NCBI GenBank assembly: GCA_964384525.1
Contig: CAYLKO010000005.1
Coordinates: forward strand, 1-64,000
DNA from: SHZI01 sp964384525
GTDB lineage: Bacteria > Pseudomonadota > Gammaproteobacteria > Steroidobacterales > GCA-2729495
Reading direction: 5' to 3'
Length of the DNA: 64,000 nucleotides
Part shown: positions 23,097 through 31,427 of the stretch, piece by piece
How positions within the stretch are numbered: the stretch's first letter is position 1
How the letters are laid out: each line of letters starts with the position of its first letter
Notes under the pieces: model-generated
Databases searched by the model: none
What the model was told of the DNA's origin: nothing
What the model saw: the letters and a program-made list of their open reading frames with translations, nothing else
Position numbers and translations under genes: made by a program

Positions 23097-25001
23097 ATGA
23101 CCAGGACATCGGCCGGATTTCCGGCCAGACTTCCGACCAGACTGCCGATCTGGGCAACGGGAGGCCTGGGTGCGCTCGGTGTCGTCTTCGGCGACATCGG
23201 CACGAGTCCACTGTACGCCATCCGTCAGTGCTTTTTCGGCGCCAACCCGATTCCGGTCAACCCGGAAAACATCCTCGGCATCCTGTCGCTGGTCTTCTGG
23301 GCGCTGGTCGTGATCATCTCGATCAAGTATCTCGTTTTCGTCATGCAACAGGACAACAACGGCGAGGGCGGCATCATCGCGCTCGTGGCCCTGCTGCGGC
23401 CGCTGGCCAGACGCAGCGCGCCGGTACGCCTGCTCCTCATACCGCTCGGCCTGTTTGGCGCCGCGCTGTTGTACGGCGACGGCACGATCACCCCGGCCAT
23501 CTCCGTGTTGAGCGCCATCGAAGGCCTGGGTGGCGTGCATGACAGCTTCAACGTGTGGGTCGTGCCGATCACGATCACGATCCTGGCCACCCTCTTTCTC
23601 TTCCAGCGCAGCGGCAGCCACCGCATCGGCAGCGTCTTCGGGCCGCTGATGCTCATCTGGTTCCTCGTGCTCGCCGCACTCGGCCTGCGGGGCATCCTGC
23701 TGGAGCCGGCGGTACTGGCCGCCGTCAATCCGTGGCATGCGCTGAACTTCTTCCGGATGAACGGCCAGACCGGCTATCTGGTGCTCGGCACGATCTTTCT
23801 CGTCGTCACGGGGGGCGAAGCGCTGTACGCCGACATGGGGCACTTCGGCCTGGGTCCCATCCGCCTGTCCTGGTTTGGGCTGGTGTTGCCGGCACTGCTG
23901 CTCAACTATTTCGGCCAGGGCGCCCTGATCCTCACCATCCCGTCGGAGGCGGCCCATCCATTTTTTGATCTGGCGCCAGCCGGCATGCGGCTGGCATTGG
24001 TCGTGCTGGCCACCATCGCCACCATCATCGCATCGCAGGCCGTGATCACCGGCACCTTCTCGCTCACCTCGCAGGCGATACGCCTGGGCCTGCTGCCCGG
24101 CATGAAGGTGGTGCACACCTCCGCCACGACGCGGGGCCAGATCTACATTCCACTCGCCAACTGGTTCCTCATGGCGGCAACGATCGGCCTGGTGATCGGC
24201 TTTGGCTCCTCGGATCGCCTCGGCGCCGCCTATGGTTTGTCGGTGTCGGCCGACATGGCCATCACGACCCTGCTGGCAGGTGTCATCGCCTGGCGCAACT
24301 GGCAGCGACCGTGGCTCGCGACGCTGGGCGTGGCGATGATCTGGATCATCGACTGGGCCTTCCTCGGCGCCAACCTCTACAAGTTCGCCGATGGTGGCTG
24401 GTATCCGCTGACCGTCGGCGTGCTGGTGTTTGCCCTGATGTCGACGTGGCGCCGCGGGCGACGGCTGGTCATGACAGGCCTGAATGCGATGCGCCAGTCC
24501 GTACCGGATTTTCTCGCCTCGCCGGACTATCGGGAAGCCCATCGCATTCCCGGCACCGGGGTTTTCCTGGCCCGGTATTCGATCGGCGTGCCCGCCATCC
24601 TCCGCCACCATCTGGAGCGCAACCATGTGTTGAACGAGCAGGTGGTGGTGCTGACCCTGCGCACCGACACGCGCCCGCGTGTGCCGGTGCGGGAGCGCGT
24701 GGCGGTGGAACGCCTGGCCAACGGCCTGTTCCGCGTGATCATGAGCTATGGCTACATGCAGAAGCCGCACATCCCCGCGGCCCTGCGGGCCTGCACCGCA
24801 TTCGGCCTGTCCATCGACCTGGATCAGGCCACGTATTACCTGGGCATCGAGACGGTGATTCCCCGCGACGACGCCCACGGCATGGCCAACTGGCGTGAGC
24901 GCCTGTTTGCCTTCCTCGCCCGCAACGCGCAGCGGGCCGCGCTGTACTACGGCCTGCCCACCGAGCAGGTGATCGAACTGGGAATACAGATCGAAATCTA
25001 G
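23097..25001 (+). CDS. kup: Potassium uptake transporter Kup
   Basis: This K+/H+ symporter has 634 residues, the normal length. The family signature GVVFGDIGTSPLYAIRQCF lies in the first membrane helix. About twelve membrane helices run to residue 455, including LLYGDGTITPAISVLSAIEG (helix 3-4) and GGEALYADMGHFG. The cytoplasmic C-terminal domain (about 460-634) ends TYYLGIETVIPRDD and AALYYGLPTEQVIELGIQIEI. ATG 23097 places the first helix at residues 18-35; the longer frame upstream would run into the divergent promoter region. Confidence 0.95.
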   Translation: MTRTSAGFPARLPTRLPIWATGGLGALGVVFGDIGTSPLYAIRQCFFGANPIPVNPENILGILSLVFWALVVIISIKYLVFVMQQDNNGEGGIIALVALLRPLARRSAPVRLLLIPLGLFGAALLYGDGTITPAISVLSAIEGLGGVHDSFNVWVVPITITILATLFLFQRSGSHRIGSVFGPLMLIWFLVLAALGLRGILLEPAVLAAVNPWHALNFFRMNGQTGYLVLGTIFLVVTGGEALYADMGHFGLGPIRLSWFGLVLPALLLNYFGQGALILTIPSEAAHPFFDLAPAGMRLALVVLATIATIIASQAVITGTFSLTSQAIRLGLLPGMKVVHTSATTRGQIYIPLANWFLMAATIGLVIGFGSSDRLGAAYGLSVSADMAITTLLAGVIAWRNWQRPWLATLGVAMIWIIDWAFLGANLYKFADGGWYPLTVGVLVFALMSTWRRGRRLVMTGLNAMRQSVPDFLASPDYREAHRIPGTGVFLARYSIGVPAILRHHLERNHVLNEQVVVLTLRTDTRPRVPVRERVAVERLANGLFRVIMSYGYMQKPHIPAALRACTAFGLSIDLDQATYYLGIETVIPRDDAHGMANWRERLFAFLARNAQRAALYYGLPTEQVIELGIQIEI

Positions 25002-25037
25002 GCGGGGGTCGGCATCCGGTTGCCGGTGCCGGCTGCT

Positions 25038-25991
25038 TCAGTTCTTCACCATCGACATCACCTGGGCCATGTCGAGCGTGCGCGCCTTGTCGCGGATCTG
25101 CGGCAGGTTCTGCTGCTGCAGATCCCTGGCCTGGCCGAGCAGGGACTGGAAGGTGCTCTGCAACAGCGCCGTGTCCATCCGGCGCCCGCCGGCGTAGTAC
25201 CGCTTCGCCAATTGCCCGAGTGCGTAGGTGGTTGCGAAGGAGAAGGCCGCGCCGGCGGCCACGCTGCCGACCCCGCGGCCAATCCCTCCCGCCACCGAGC
25301 CGAGCAGGCCGCCGAGAAGCTTGCGACCAACCTGCTCCAGGTACTGCGAGGTGATGCCGACCCCGGCGGTGGCGATGAAATCCTTGATATGGCCCTTGTC
25401 CAGCTCGAAGCCGTAGCCCTGGCCGATGCGATAGACCATCTTCATCTGCAGCGGGATGATCGCCATGGACGCCAGCGACTGCGGCAGCAGCTCGATCGCA
25501 CCGTTGACGATGGCGTGGTTGAGGATGTAGCGGTCGAGCTCGGCGTCTGCGGGCGGGGTGGCCGCCTTGGTCGTCGCGTTGGCCGTTGCAGTGGCCGCAG
25601 CTGTCGTGAGTGGCGCGGCCGCCAGCGCCGCGGCGCTGCGTTCCACCTCGGCGCTTTGTTTTTCGCCCAGATCGAGTGCGCGCTTCAGTTCACCCAGGAA
25701 CTGCTGTTCAGCGGGGCTTGCCGTCCCGTCGCACTCGCAGACACAGACGGCCATCTCGTAGGCCAGCTGGCGGTGCCCCGGATCGGCCAGGGCGGCACTC
25801 GCCTTGTGCAGGTCGACACGCTTCAGCAGCACGTCCTGATACAGCCGCGTCAGCTCCGGTGCGCCTTCGGTTCCGTCCAGCGACTCGGCGATGCGCCTGA
25901 CCTGCTCGCGGTCTCGATCTTCCTGCATGCCATCGGCGAAGGCGGCCAGCAGGACGATGCTGACGATGGCCTGTTGTTCAAGGGAATTCAT
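25038..25991 (-). CDS. TerB-like plus DUF697-like two-domain protein
   Basis: The protein has 317 residues. Residues 1-105 form a helical TerB-type domain (MNSLEQQAIVSIVLLAAFADG to YEMAVCVCECDGTASPAEQQFLGEL) with the acidic C-E-C-D-G-T turn typical of TerB/DjlA co-chaperone domains. An Ala/Thr linker (110-140) follows. Residues 140-270 contain IVNGAIELLPQSLASMAIIPLQMKMVYRIGQ and a Gly-rich GGLLGSVAGGIGRGVGSVAAG, as in DUF697 proteins associated with GTPases. Its ATG overlaps the stop of the aldehyde dehydrogenase gene (ATGA). Possible link to stress or membrane GTPase systems; unproven. Confidence 0.75.
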   Translation of the reverse strand: MNSLEQQAIVSIVLLAAFADGMQEDRDREQVRRIAESLDGTEGAPELTRLYQDVLLKRVDLHKASAALADPGHRQLAYEMAVCVCECDGTASPAEQQFLGELKRALDLGEKQSAEVERSAAALAAAPLTTAAATATANATTKAATPPADAELDRYILNHAIVNGAIELLPQSLASMAIIPLQMKMVYRIGQGYGFELDKGHIKDFIATAGVGITSQYLEQVGRKLLGGLLGSVAGGIGRGVGSVAAGAAFSFATTYALGQLAKRYYAGGRRMDTALLQSTFQSLLGQARDLQQQNLPQIRDKARTLDMAQVMSMVKN

Positions 25992-27517
25992 CCGTCGTAG
26001 CGTACCATCACGGTCTTGGTTTCGAGATAGGCATCGAGGCTCTCCGCACCGAATTCTCGACCCCACCCTGACTGCTTGAAGCCGCCGAAAGGCGCAAAGA
26101 GATTCACGCCACCATGCTGGTTGATGCCGACCACCCCGGCACGGATCAGTTCGGCGAGGCGGTGCGCCCGGCGCAGATCGCGGGTCCAGACACTGGCGAC
26201 GAGGCCGTAGATGGTGTCGTTCGCCCGGCGCGCGATGTGCTCCAGGTCTTCGTCGCCGAAGGTCTCGATGCAGGTCACCGGACCGAAGATCTCCTCCTGC
26301 ACGATGCGCATCCCGGGTTGCACCCGGGTGAACACGGCGGGCTCCATGAAATAGCCGGGCCTGTCGAGGCGGGCGCCACCGGTCGCAAGCCGCGCACCCG
26401 CCGCCACACCGCCCGCCACATAAGCCTGCACCCGCTCCAGGTGCCCGGCAGACACGAGCGGGCCGATTTCCGTGGCGGGATCCAGGCCGGCGCCGATCTG
26501 CATGGCTTTTGCCGCAGCGATCACGCCGCCCGTCACCTGCTCCGCGATCGACTCGTGGACCAGCAGGCGCGAGGCGGACTGGCAGTTCTGTCCCTGCAGG
26601 AAAAACGCCGCGCGGGCCGCAGCCGGGATCGCCTCGCGCAGGTCGGCGTCGGGGAAGATGATGAAGGGTGACTTGCCGCCGAGTTCCAGCGACACGCGCT
26701 TCAGGTTGCCCCTGGCAGCCTCGAGAATCTTGCGGGCCACGTCGAGGGAGCCGGTGAACGCCACCTTGTCCACGCCGGCATGGGCGGTGAGCGCCGCTCC
26801 CGCCCGCTCGCCAAAACCCGGCACGACATTGACGACGCCGGGCGGGATGCCAGCCTCGCCGAGCAAGCCGGCGAAACACAGGCTGGAGAGCGGCGTCTTC
26901 TCGTCCGGCTTCAGCACCACGGTGCAACCGGCCGCGAGCGCCGGCCCGAGCTTCATCGCCAGCATGCCGAGCGGGTAATTCCACGGGGTGATCTGTGCCG
27001 CCACGCCGATCGGCTCGCGACGCGTGTAGGTGAGCGGCGGGTACTTCGCCCCGGGGCGCGGATCGCCGGCCACCGTGTGCCCGGTGATTTTCGACGGCCA
27101 GCCCGCGTAATAGCGCAACATGCGCGCCGCGCCGGAGACCGCATGAGCACCGGCCATGGTGATCGGCATGCCCGTGTCGAGCACCTCGAGTTCGGTCAGG
27201 AGGTCGCGGTTGGCTTCGAGCACGGCAGCAAGATTCCATAAAAGCTCGCTGCGTGCCGATGGCGACATGCCCGGCCACGGCCCCGTCTCGAAGGCCTGGC
27301 GGGCGGCGGCGCCGGCCTGATCGACGTCTGCAGGCCCCGCCCCTGCCACGGCGGCAATCACTGCGCCGGTCGATGGATCGACAACCTCGATGGCATCGCC
27401 GTCACGCGCGGCGACCCACTCGCCACCGATATGGAGGAGATGGTCGCGGGCGAGGAATGCCCGGGCCTGCCGGCTCAAGGCCGGGGTAGTCAAGGCCGGG
27501 ATGGTTTCGTGGCTCAC
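25988..27517 (-). CDS. Aldehyde dehydrogenase family protein
   Basis: This NAD(P)-dependent enzyme has 509 residues. Rossmann and catalytic blocks are present: ITPWNYPLGMLAMKLGPALAAG (coenzyme), GVDKVAFTGSLDVARKI, ELGGKSP with the general-base Glu (about 278), and LQGQNCQSASR with the nucleophilic Cys (about 312), then EEIFGPVTCI and GGFKQSGWGREFG. The usual residue before Cys (I/V) is Asn here, within normal variation. Substrate is not predictable. It is transcribed together with the TerB/DUF697 gene and is divergent from the FAD monooxygenase at 27.6 kb, suggesting a shared catabolic unit. Confidence 0.9.
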   Translation of the reverse strand: MSHETIPALTTPALSRQARAFLARDHLLHIGGEWVAARDGDAIEVVDPSTGAVIAAVAGAGPADVDQAGAAARQAFETGPWPGMSPSARSELLWNLAAVLEANRDLLTELEVLDTGMPITMAGAHAVSGAARMLRYYAGWPSKITGHTVAGDPRPGAKYPPLTYTRREPIGVAAQITPWNYPLGMLAMKLGPALAAGCTVVLKPDEKTPLSSLCFAGLLGEAGIPPGVVNVVPGFGERAGAALTAHAGVDKVAFTGSLDVARKILEAARGNLKRVSLELGGKSPFIIFPDADLREAIPAAARAAFFLQGQNCQSASRLLVHESIAEQVTGGVIAAAKAMQIGAGLDPATEIGPLVSAGHLERVQAYVAGGVAAGARLATGGARLDRPGYFMEPAVFTRVQPGMRIVQEEIFGPVTCIETFGDEDLEHIARRANDTIYGLVASVWTRDLRRAHRLAELIRAGVVGINQHGGVNLFAPFGGFKQSGWGREFGAESLDAYLETKTVMVRYDG

Positions 27518-27570
27518 TGTCGCAGGACACTCAAATTCTGGAAGCCGGATGCGGCTAGACTATCGCCGGA

Positions 27571-28740
27571 ATGAAGGATCTGCACGTGATCATCGTTGGC
27601 GCAGGTCTGGGCGGCCTCACGGCCACCCTCGCGCTGCTGCAGGCAGGCTTCCGGGTTTCAACCTTCGAGCAGCACGCTGAACCCGGCGAGGTCGGCGCAG
27701 GTGTCACCATCACGCCCAATGGCGTCCACGTCCTCCATCATCTGCTGGGCAGGGAAGTCATGGACCAGGTCGCGCGCACACCCGCAGCCGGCGCCATCAA
27801 GCACTACCGCACCGGCGAGATCCTCGTTGAAACCAACCGCGGCAACCGCATGCAGGAGCAGTACGGCGCGCCCTACTGTCAGGCCCATCGCGCCGACCTG
27901 CATGGTGCACTCCTCCACGCCGTGCGCGCACTCGATGCCGACTGCATCCACACCGGCTGCAGCTTCGACGCCCTCGATGAAACCGGGGATGGCATCACCG
28001 CCACCTTCAGGAACGGCCGGAGCGCCAGCGGCGATATCCTGATCGGCAGCGACGGCATCCGCTCGGCCGTGCGCCGGGCGCTGTGGGGTGCGGAAAAGGT
28101 GAGCTTCACCGGCTACATCGCCTGGCGCGGACTCGTGCCGATGGAACGGCTCGACCCGGCCGTGATCGTGCCCGATTCCGCCTCCTTTGCCGGGCCGGCA
28201 CGCACCTTCGCCCGCTACAAGGTGCGCCAGGGCACACTTCTCAACTACGCCGCCTTCTCGAAGCGCGACGCATGGGCCGAGGAAAGCTGGTCCGTGCACT
28301 CGGAAATCGCCGAGCTCCAGCAGGAATTCAGCGACTTCGCGCCCGAAGTACAGTCAATCATCGCGGCCACGCCGCCGGAGCGCTGCTTCAAGTGGGGCCT
28401 CTTCGACCGTGAACCGCTGGGCCACTGGACGCGCGGCCGCGCCACGCTGCTGGGCGATGCCGCGCATCCGATGACGCCGTTTCTCGCCCAGGGCGCTGTC
28501 ATGGCCATCGAGGATGGCATGGTGCTGGCCCGCAGTCTCGCCGCCGCGGTGGACTGGCGCACCGGCCTCGCCCGCTACGAGGCGGCGCGACGCGAGCGCG
28601 GCACCTTCGTGATGCGCGAGTCGCATGCCAACGCCCGCCGCATGTACTCGCGCGATCCGGACAACTACACCACGGCGTCGCACAAGACGGCGGAGAGCCT
28701 GGGGCTGTATGCCTACAATCCGCTGACGGTGCCGGTCTAG
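27571..28740 (+). CDS. FAD-dependent aromatic monooxygenase (salicylate hydroxylase-like)
   Basis: The protein has 389 residues and is a class A flavoprotein hydroxylase. Motifs are GAGLGGL (10-16) for FAD, DG motif GSDGIRSAVRRALWG (about 150-165), and GDAAHPMTPFLAQGA (about 295-309) for FAD ribityl. The substrate-side stretch VSFTGYIAWRGLVPMERL is usual in salicylate 1-monooxygenase and 6-hydroxynicotinate monooxygenase relatives. Head-to-head with the aldehyde dehydrogenase gene, and close to a VOC protein and a DUF1330 protein, it may belong to an aromatic-acid pathway; the substrate is not determined. Confidence 0.87.
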   Translation: MKDLHVIIVGAGLGGLTATLALLQAGFRVSTFEQHAEPGEVGAGVTITPNGVHVLHHLLGREVMDQVARTPAAGAIKHYRTGEILVETNRGNRMQEQYGAPYCQAHRADLHGALLHAVRALDADCIHTGCSFDALDETGDGITATFRNGRSASGDILIGSDGIRSAVRRALWGAEKVSFTGYIAWRGLVPMERLDPAVIVPDSASFAGPARTFARYKVRQGTLLNYAAFSKRDAWAEESWSVHSEIAELQQEFSDFAPEVQSIIAATPPERCFKWGLFDREPLGHWTRGRATLLGDAAHPMTPFLAQGAVMAIEDGMVLARSLAAAVDWRTGLARYEAARRERGTFVMRESHANARRMYSRDPDNYTTASHKTAESLGLYAYNPLTVPV

Positions 28741-28757
28741 CGCGACGTGATGCGGCC

Positions 28758-29222
28758 TCAGCCGAGTTGCTGGTTGAACTCGTAGAAGTAACCGTCCGGA
28801 TCGAACACCGACGTGCTGACAAAGCGCTTCATTTCACCATCGGCGCCGCGAATCGACCACTCGTGCGCTTCGGAATGCACATGCGAGCCCAGTTCCCGTG
28901 CGCGCTGCAACGCTGCCCGCGCGTCGTCGGAGGCAACGACGAAGGTCGGGTTGCCATAGGTCACGCTGACGGGAATCTCCGCCGGCGCCGGCAGCGGCGG
29001 ATCCACCCATTGCAGCAACCCGATCATGCCGATTTCCGGATGCTCGCACTGCATGATGACGAGGTGCGTGCGGTCGCCCGCCTTGCCGGCCGCCATGCCT
29101 GCACCGGAGAGCACGACCTCGCCCTCGTAGTAGCGCGTCATGCCGACGACGTGCTCATACCACCGCACCGAACGCCCGATATCGCGCACGATGAGCGTGG
29201 TGCGGCGAAGGATGTTTTTCAT
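28758..29222 (-). CDS. VOC (glyoxalase/dioxygenase) superfamily protein
   Basis: The protein has 154 residues and two beta-alpha-beta-beta-beta modules. It opens RRTTLIVRDIGRSVRWYEHVVGM and closes FVSTSVFDPDGYFYEFNQQ, the metal-binding Glu position of this superfamily. ATG 29222 is chosen because it puts the first strand at residue 5. Convergent with the monooxygenase gene (17 bp apart), divergent from the DUF1330 gene. Substrate unknown; a ring-cleavage or isomerase role would fit the neighbourhood. Confidence 0.82.
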   Translation of the reverse strand: MKNILRRTTLIVRDIGRSVRWYEHVVGMTRYYEGEVVLSGAGMAAGKAGDRTHLVIMQCEHPEIGMIGLLQWVDPPLPAPAEIPVSVTYGNPTFVVASDDARAALQRARELGSHVHSEAHEWSIRGADGEMKRFVSTSVFDPDGYFYEFNQQLG

Positions 29223-29293
29223 GGCCGTATTCTCCGATACTGGATGTACACAACTGCAGGAGCGCCGGGCAACAACCCACAAGCGATAAATTC

Positions 29294-29596
29294 ATGAGCG
29301 ACAAACGCTGCTACATGATCGTCACCGCCGATCTCACCGACCGTGCACGCTTCCTCGCCGATTATGCGCGAGTGGTTCCAGCACTGGTGGCCAAATTCGG
29401 CGGCCGGTACATCCTCCGTGGCAGCGGTGGGGAATTTCTCGAGGGTGGCTGGTGCGCCAGCCCGAGCGCCCTGGTCTCGGAGTGGCCCGACAGGGAGGCG
29501 GCGCTCGCCTTCTGGCATTCTCCGGAGTACGCAGAAGCCAGAAAGCTGCGCGAAGGCACGGGACGGTTTCAGGTGCTGTTGTTCGAGTCTGCCTGA
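29294..29596 (+). CDS. DUF1330 domain protein
   Basis: The protein has 100 residues. The ferredoxin-like fold characteristic of DUF1330 is clear: CYMIVTADLTDRARFLADYARVVPALVAKFGGRYILRGS in segments, then SALVSEWPDREAALAFWHSPEYAEARKLREG, where the FWxSPEY block is the family signature. Small DUF1330 proteins often lie near aromatic or aldehyde catabolic genes. Function unknown. It ends 25 bp from the convergent dehydrogenase gene. Confidence 0.9.
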   Translation: MSDKRCYMIVTADLTDRARFLADYARVVPALVAKFGGRYILRGSGGEFLEGGWCASPSALVSEWPDREAALAFWHSPEYAEARKLREGTGRFQVLLFESA

Positions 29597-29620
29597 GAGC
29601 GGCCCGGGAGCAGATTTCGG

Positions 29621-30892
29621 TTACGGGAAGAGTCCCCGCACCTGCTTGGCTTCATGGACCCGCTGGATGCCGAGACTCAGGGCGGCAAAGCGCATGCTGA
29701 CCTGCTGCCGGCGACTGATGGCCAGGGTCTGCATGAATGCCCGATCGAGTATCCGGTAAAGCTTGGTCATCACCTCGGCTTCGTCCCAGAAGAAGCTCTG
29801 CAAGTCCTGCACCCACTCGAAGTACGACACAACCACCCCACCGGCATTGCACACGACGTCGGGGATCACGAAGATTTCCGGGCGCTGCACGATGATGGCG
29901 TCGGCTTCCGGCGTGGTGGGCCCGTTGGCGCCTTCGGCGAGAATCCGGCACCGGATCCTGCCGGCATTGGCGGCAGTGATCTGGCGCTCGAGCGCAGCCG
30001 TGACCAGCACATCACATGGCAGGAGCAGCATCTGGTCATTGGCGATCGCCTCCGCGCCATCGAAGCCGACAATGCTGCGCGTCCGGGCCACGTGCTGATC
30101 GAGGCGGTCGAGATCGAGGCCGCCGGCATTGTAGAGGCCGCCATATACATCACTCACGGCGATGACCCGCATGCCCTGTTCACGCAGGGTTTTGGCGGCC
30201 ACGGAGCCGACATTGCCATAGCCCTGCACCACGGCGGTGGCGCCGGCAGCAGCGATGCCGATCTCCTGCATGGCCCGGGACACGAGATACGCCACGCCCC
30301 GACCTGTGGCTTCACGGCGGCCGAGTGAGCCGCCTAGACTCACCGGCTTGCCGGTGACCACCGCCGGCACGCAGTGGCCGGTTTGCAGCGAGTAGGTATC
30401 CATCATCCAGGCCATCGTCTGTTCGTTGGTGCCCATGTCGGGGGCCGGGATGTCGATCTGCGGGCCGATGAAGGGAATCAGTTCCTGCGTGTAGCGGCGC
30501 GTCACCCGTTCGAGCTCGCCGATCGACAGATCGGCCGGCTTGCAGGTGACGCCGCCCTTGGCGCCGCCGTAGGGCAGGCCGGTCAACGCGCACTTCCAGC
30601 TCATCCACATGGCGAGCGCCGCCACCTCGCCCAGGGTGACATCCGGATGAAAGCGCACACCACCCTTGGTTGGGCCCAGCGTGAGGTGATGCTGGACGCG
30701 GTACCCCATGAACACCGTGGTGCTGCCGTCATCCCGACGCACCGGCATGGCCACGCTGATCGAGCGTTTCGGTATTTTCAGGCGATCGCGGGAATCATCG
30801 GGGATGGCCAGGAAATCGGCGACCTGATCAAACTGCTGACAGGCCATGCGAAATATCGGCGACTCGTAGACTTCGGGAATGTTGTTGCTCAT
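29621..30892 (-). CDS. gdhA: Glu/Leu/Phe/Val dehydrogenase (NAD(P)-dependent glutamate dehydrogenase type)
   Basis: This enzyme performs reversible oxidative deamination of an amino acid, with 423 residues. Substrate-binding blocks are GYRVQHHLTLGPTKGGVRFHP and ALTGLPYGGAKGGV with catalytic Lys (about 114), then IDIPAPDMGTNEQTMAWMMD. The Rossmann motif is VVQGYGNVGSVAAKTL, followed by the acidic-type DVYG. It ends with FFWDEAEVMTKLYRILDRAF. Length and the GPTKGGVRFHP block fit the 420-residue glutamate dehydrogenase group. The 84-bp divergent gap to doxX-like gene holds its promoter. Confidence 0.93.
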   Translation of the reverse strand: MSNNIPEVYESPIFRMACQQFDQVADFLAIPDDSRDRLKIPKRSISVAMPVRRDDGSTTVFMGYRVQHHLTLGPTKGGVRFHPDVTLGEVAALAMWMSWKCALTGLPYGGAKGGVTCKPADLSIGELERVTRRYTQELIPFIGPQIDIPAPDMGTNEQTMAWMMDTYSLQTGHCVPAVVTGKPVSLGGSLGRREATGRGVAYLVSRAMQEIGIAAAGATAVVQGYGNVGSVAAKTLREQGMRVIAVSDVYGGLYNAGGLDLDRLDQHVARTRSIVGFDGAEAIANDQMLLLPCDVLVTAALERQITAANAGRIRCRILAEGANGPTTPEADAIIVQRPEIFVIPDVVCNAGGVVVSYFEWVQDLQSFFWDEAEVMTKLYRILDRAFMQTLAISRRQQVSMRFAALSLGIQRVHEAKQVRGLFP

Positions 30893-30975
30893 GATGCATC
30901 CAATGACGTTGATCGCTGGCTGTCTCGTCGGGCAGACTGCGCCTTGATATCGGTTCCGGATCCAGGAGTGGAAGT

Positions 30976-31356
30976 ATGCAAGATACCGGCAAGCTCATCC
31001 TGCGGCTCGCGCTGGGGGTGATGATCCTCCTGCATGGCGTTGCCAAACTCACCAGCGGCATCGACGGCATCACCGGCATGGTGATGGCAAACGGGCTGCC
31101 GCCCTGGGTGGCGTACGGCGTGTACATCGGCGAGGTGGTCGCGCCCCTGATGGTGATCATCGGTCTTTTCTCCCGCCTCGGTGGCCTGATCATCGCCATC
31201 AACATGGTGTTTGCCCTGGGACTCGCCCACAGTGCCCATCTTTTCGAACTCGCCGGCACCGGCGGTTGGGCGCTGGAGCTGCAGGGCATGTTCCTGTTCA
31301 CCGCACTCGCCATCGCCTGCCTCGGCCCCGGCCGCTACAGCCTCAACAACTACTAA
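30976..31356 (+). CDS. DoxX-family membrane protein
   Basis: The protein has 126 residues and four membrane helices: LILRLALGVMILLHGVAKL, WVAYGVYIGEVVAPLMVIIGL, GGLIIAINMVFALGLAHSAHLF and GMFLFTALAIACLGPGRYSL. This is the DoxX fold, sometimes a subunit of quinol-linked oxidoreductases or involved in oxidative-stress protection. The stop codon and the last codons (NNY) fall within an 11-mer arm (CAACAACTAC, 31344-31353) of the repeat element that follows, so the 3' end may have been formed or reshaped by it. No partner gene indicates a specific role. Confidence 0.88.
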   Translation: MQDTGKLILRLALGVMILLHGVAKLTSGIDGITGMVMANGLPPWVAYGVYIGEVVAPLMVIIGLFSRLGGLIIAINMVFALGLAHSAHLFELAGTGGWALELQGMFLFTALAIACLGPGRYSLNNY

Positions 31357-31427
31357 AAGAGGTACCGGACTCCCTGGTTTGTAGTTGTTGCATCCGCAAC
31401 AACTACAAACCAGGGAGTCCGGTACCT
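31344..31427. repeat. Compound palindromic repeat between doxX-like and GH15 genes
   Basis: Two 31-bp arms (31361-31391 and 31396-31426) are exact reverse complements with a 4-nt ATCC loop. Each reads GCAACAACTAC, then 7 nt, then GGAGTCCGGTACC (or the complement). A third 11-mer (31344-31353) stands 7 nt outside the 13-mer, giving local dyad symmetry. It lies between convergent genes, supplies the GH15 stop codon and the last residues, and overlaps the doxX-like stop. As RNA it would be a very stable hairpin, so it may act as a bidirectional terminator. The layout resembles REP/BIME elements, but no RAYT transposase is in view. Confidence 0.9.

Noticed and set aside
22791..24878. Minus-strand frame of 695 codons
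   Set aside because: It lies antisense to kup, which has full family motifs. The product is rich in His, Gln, Arg and Gly typical of GC-rich antisense frames.
31361..31426. Ends of an insertion sequence
   Set aside because: The arms are separated by only 4 nt, so there is no room for a transposase. It is a hairpin element, not an IS.
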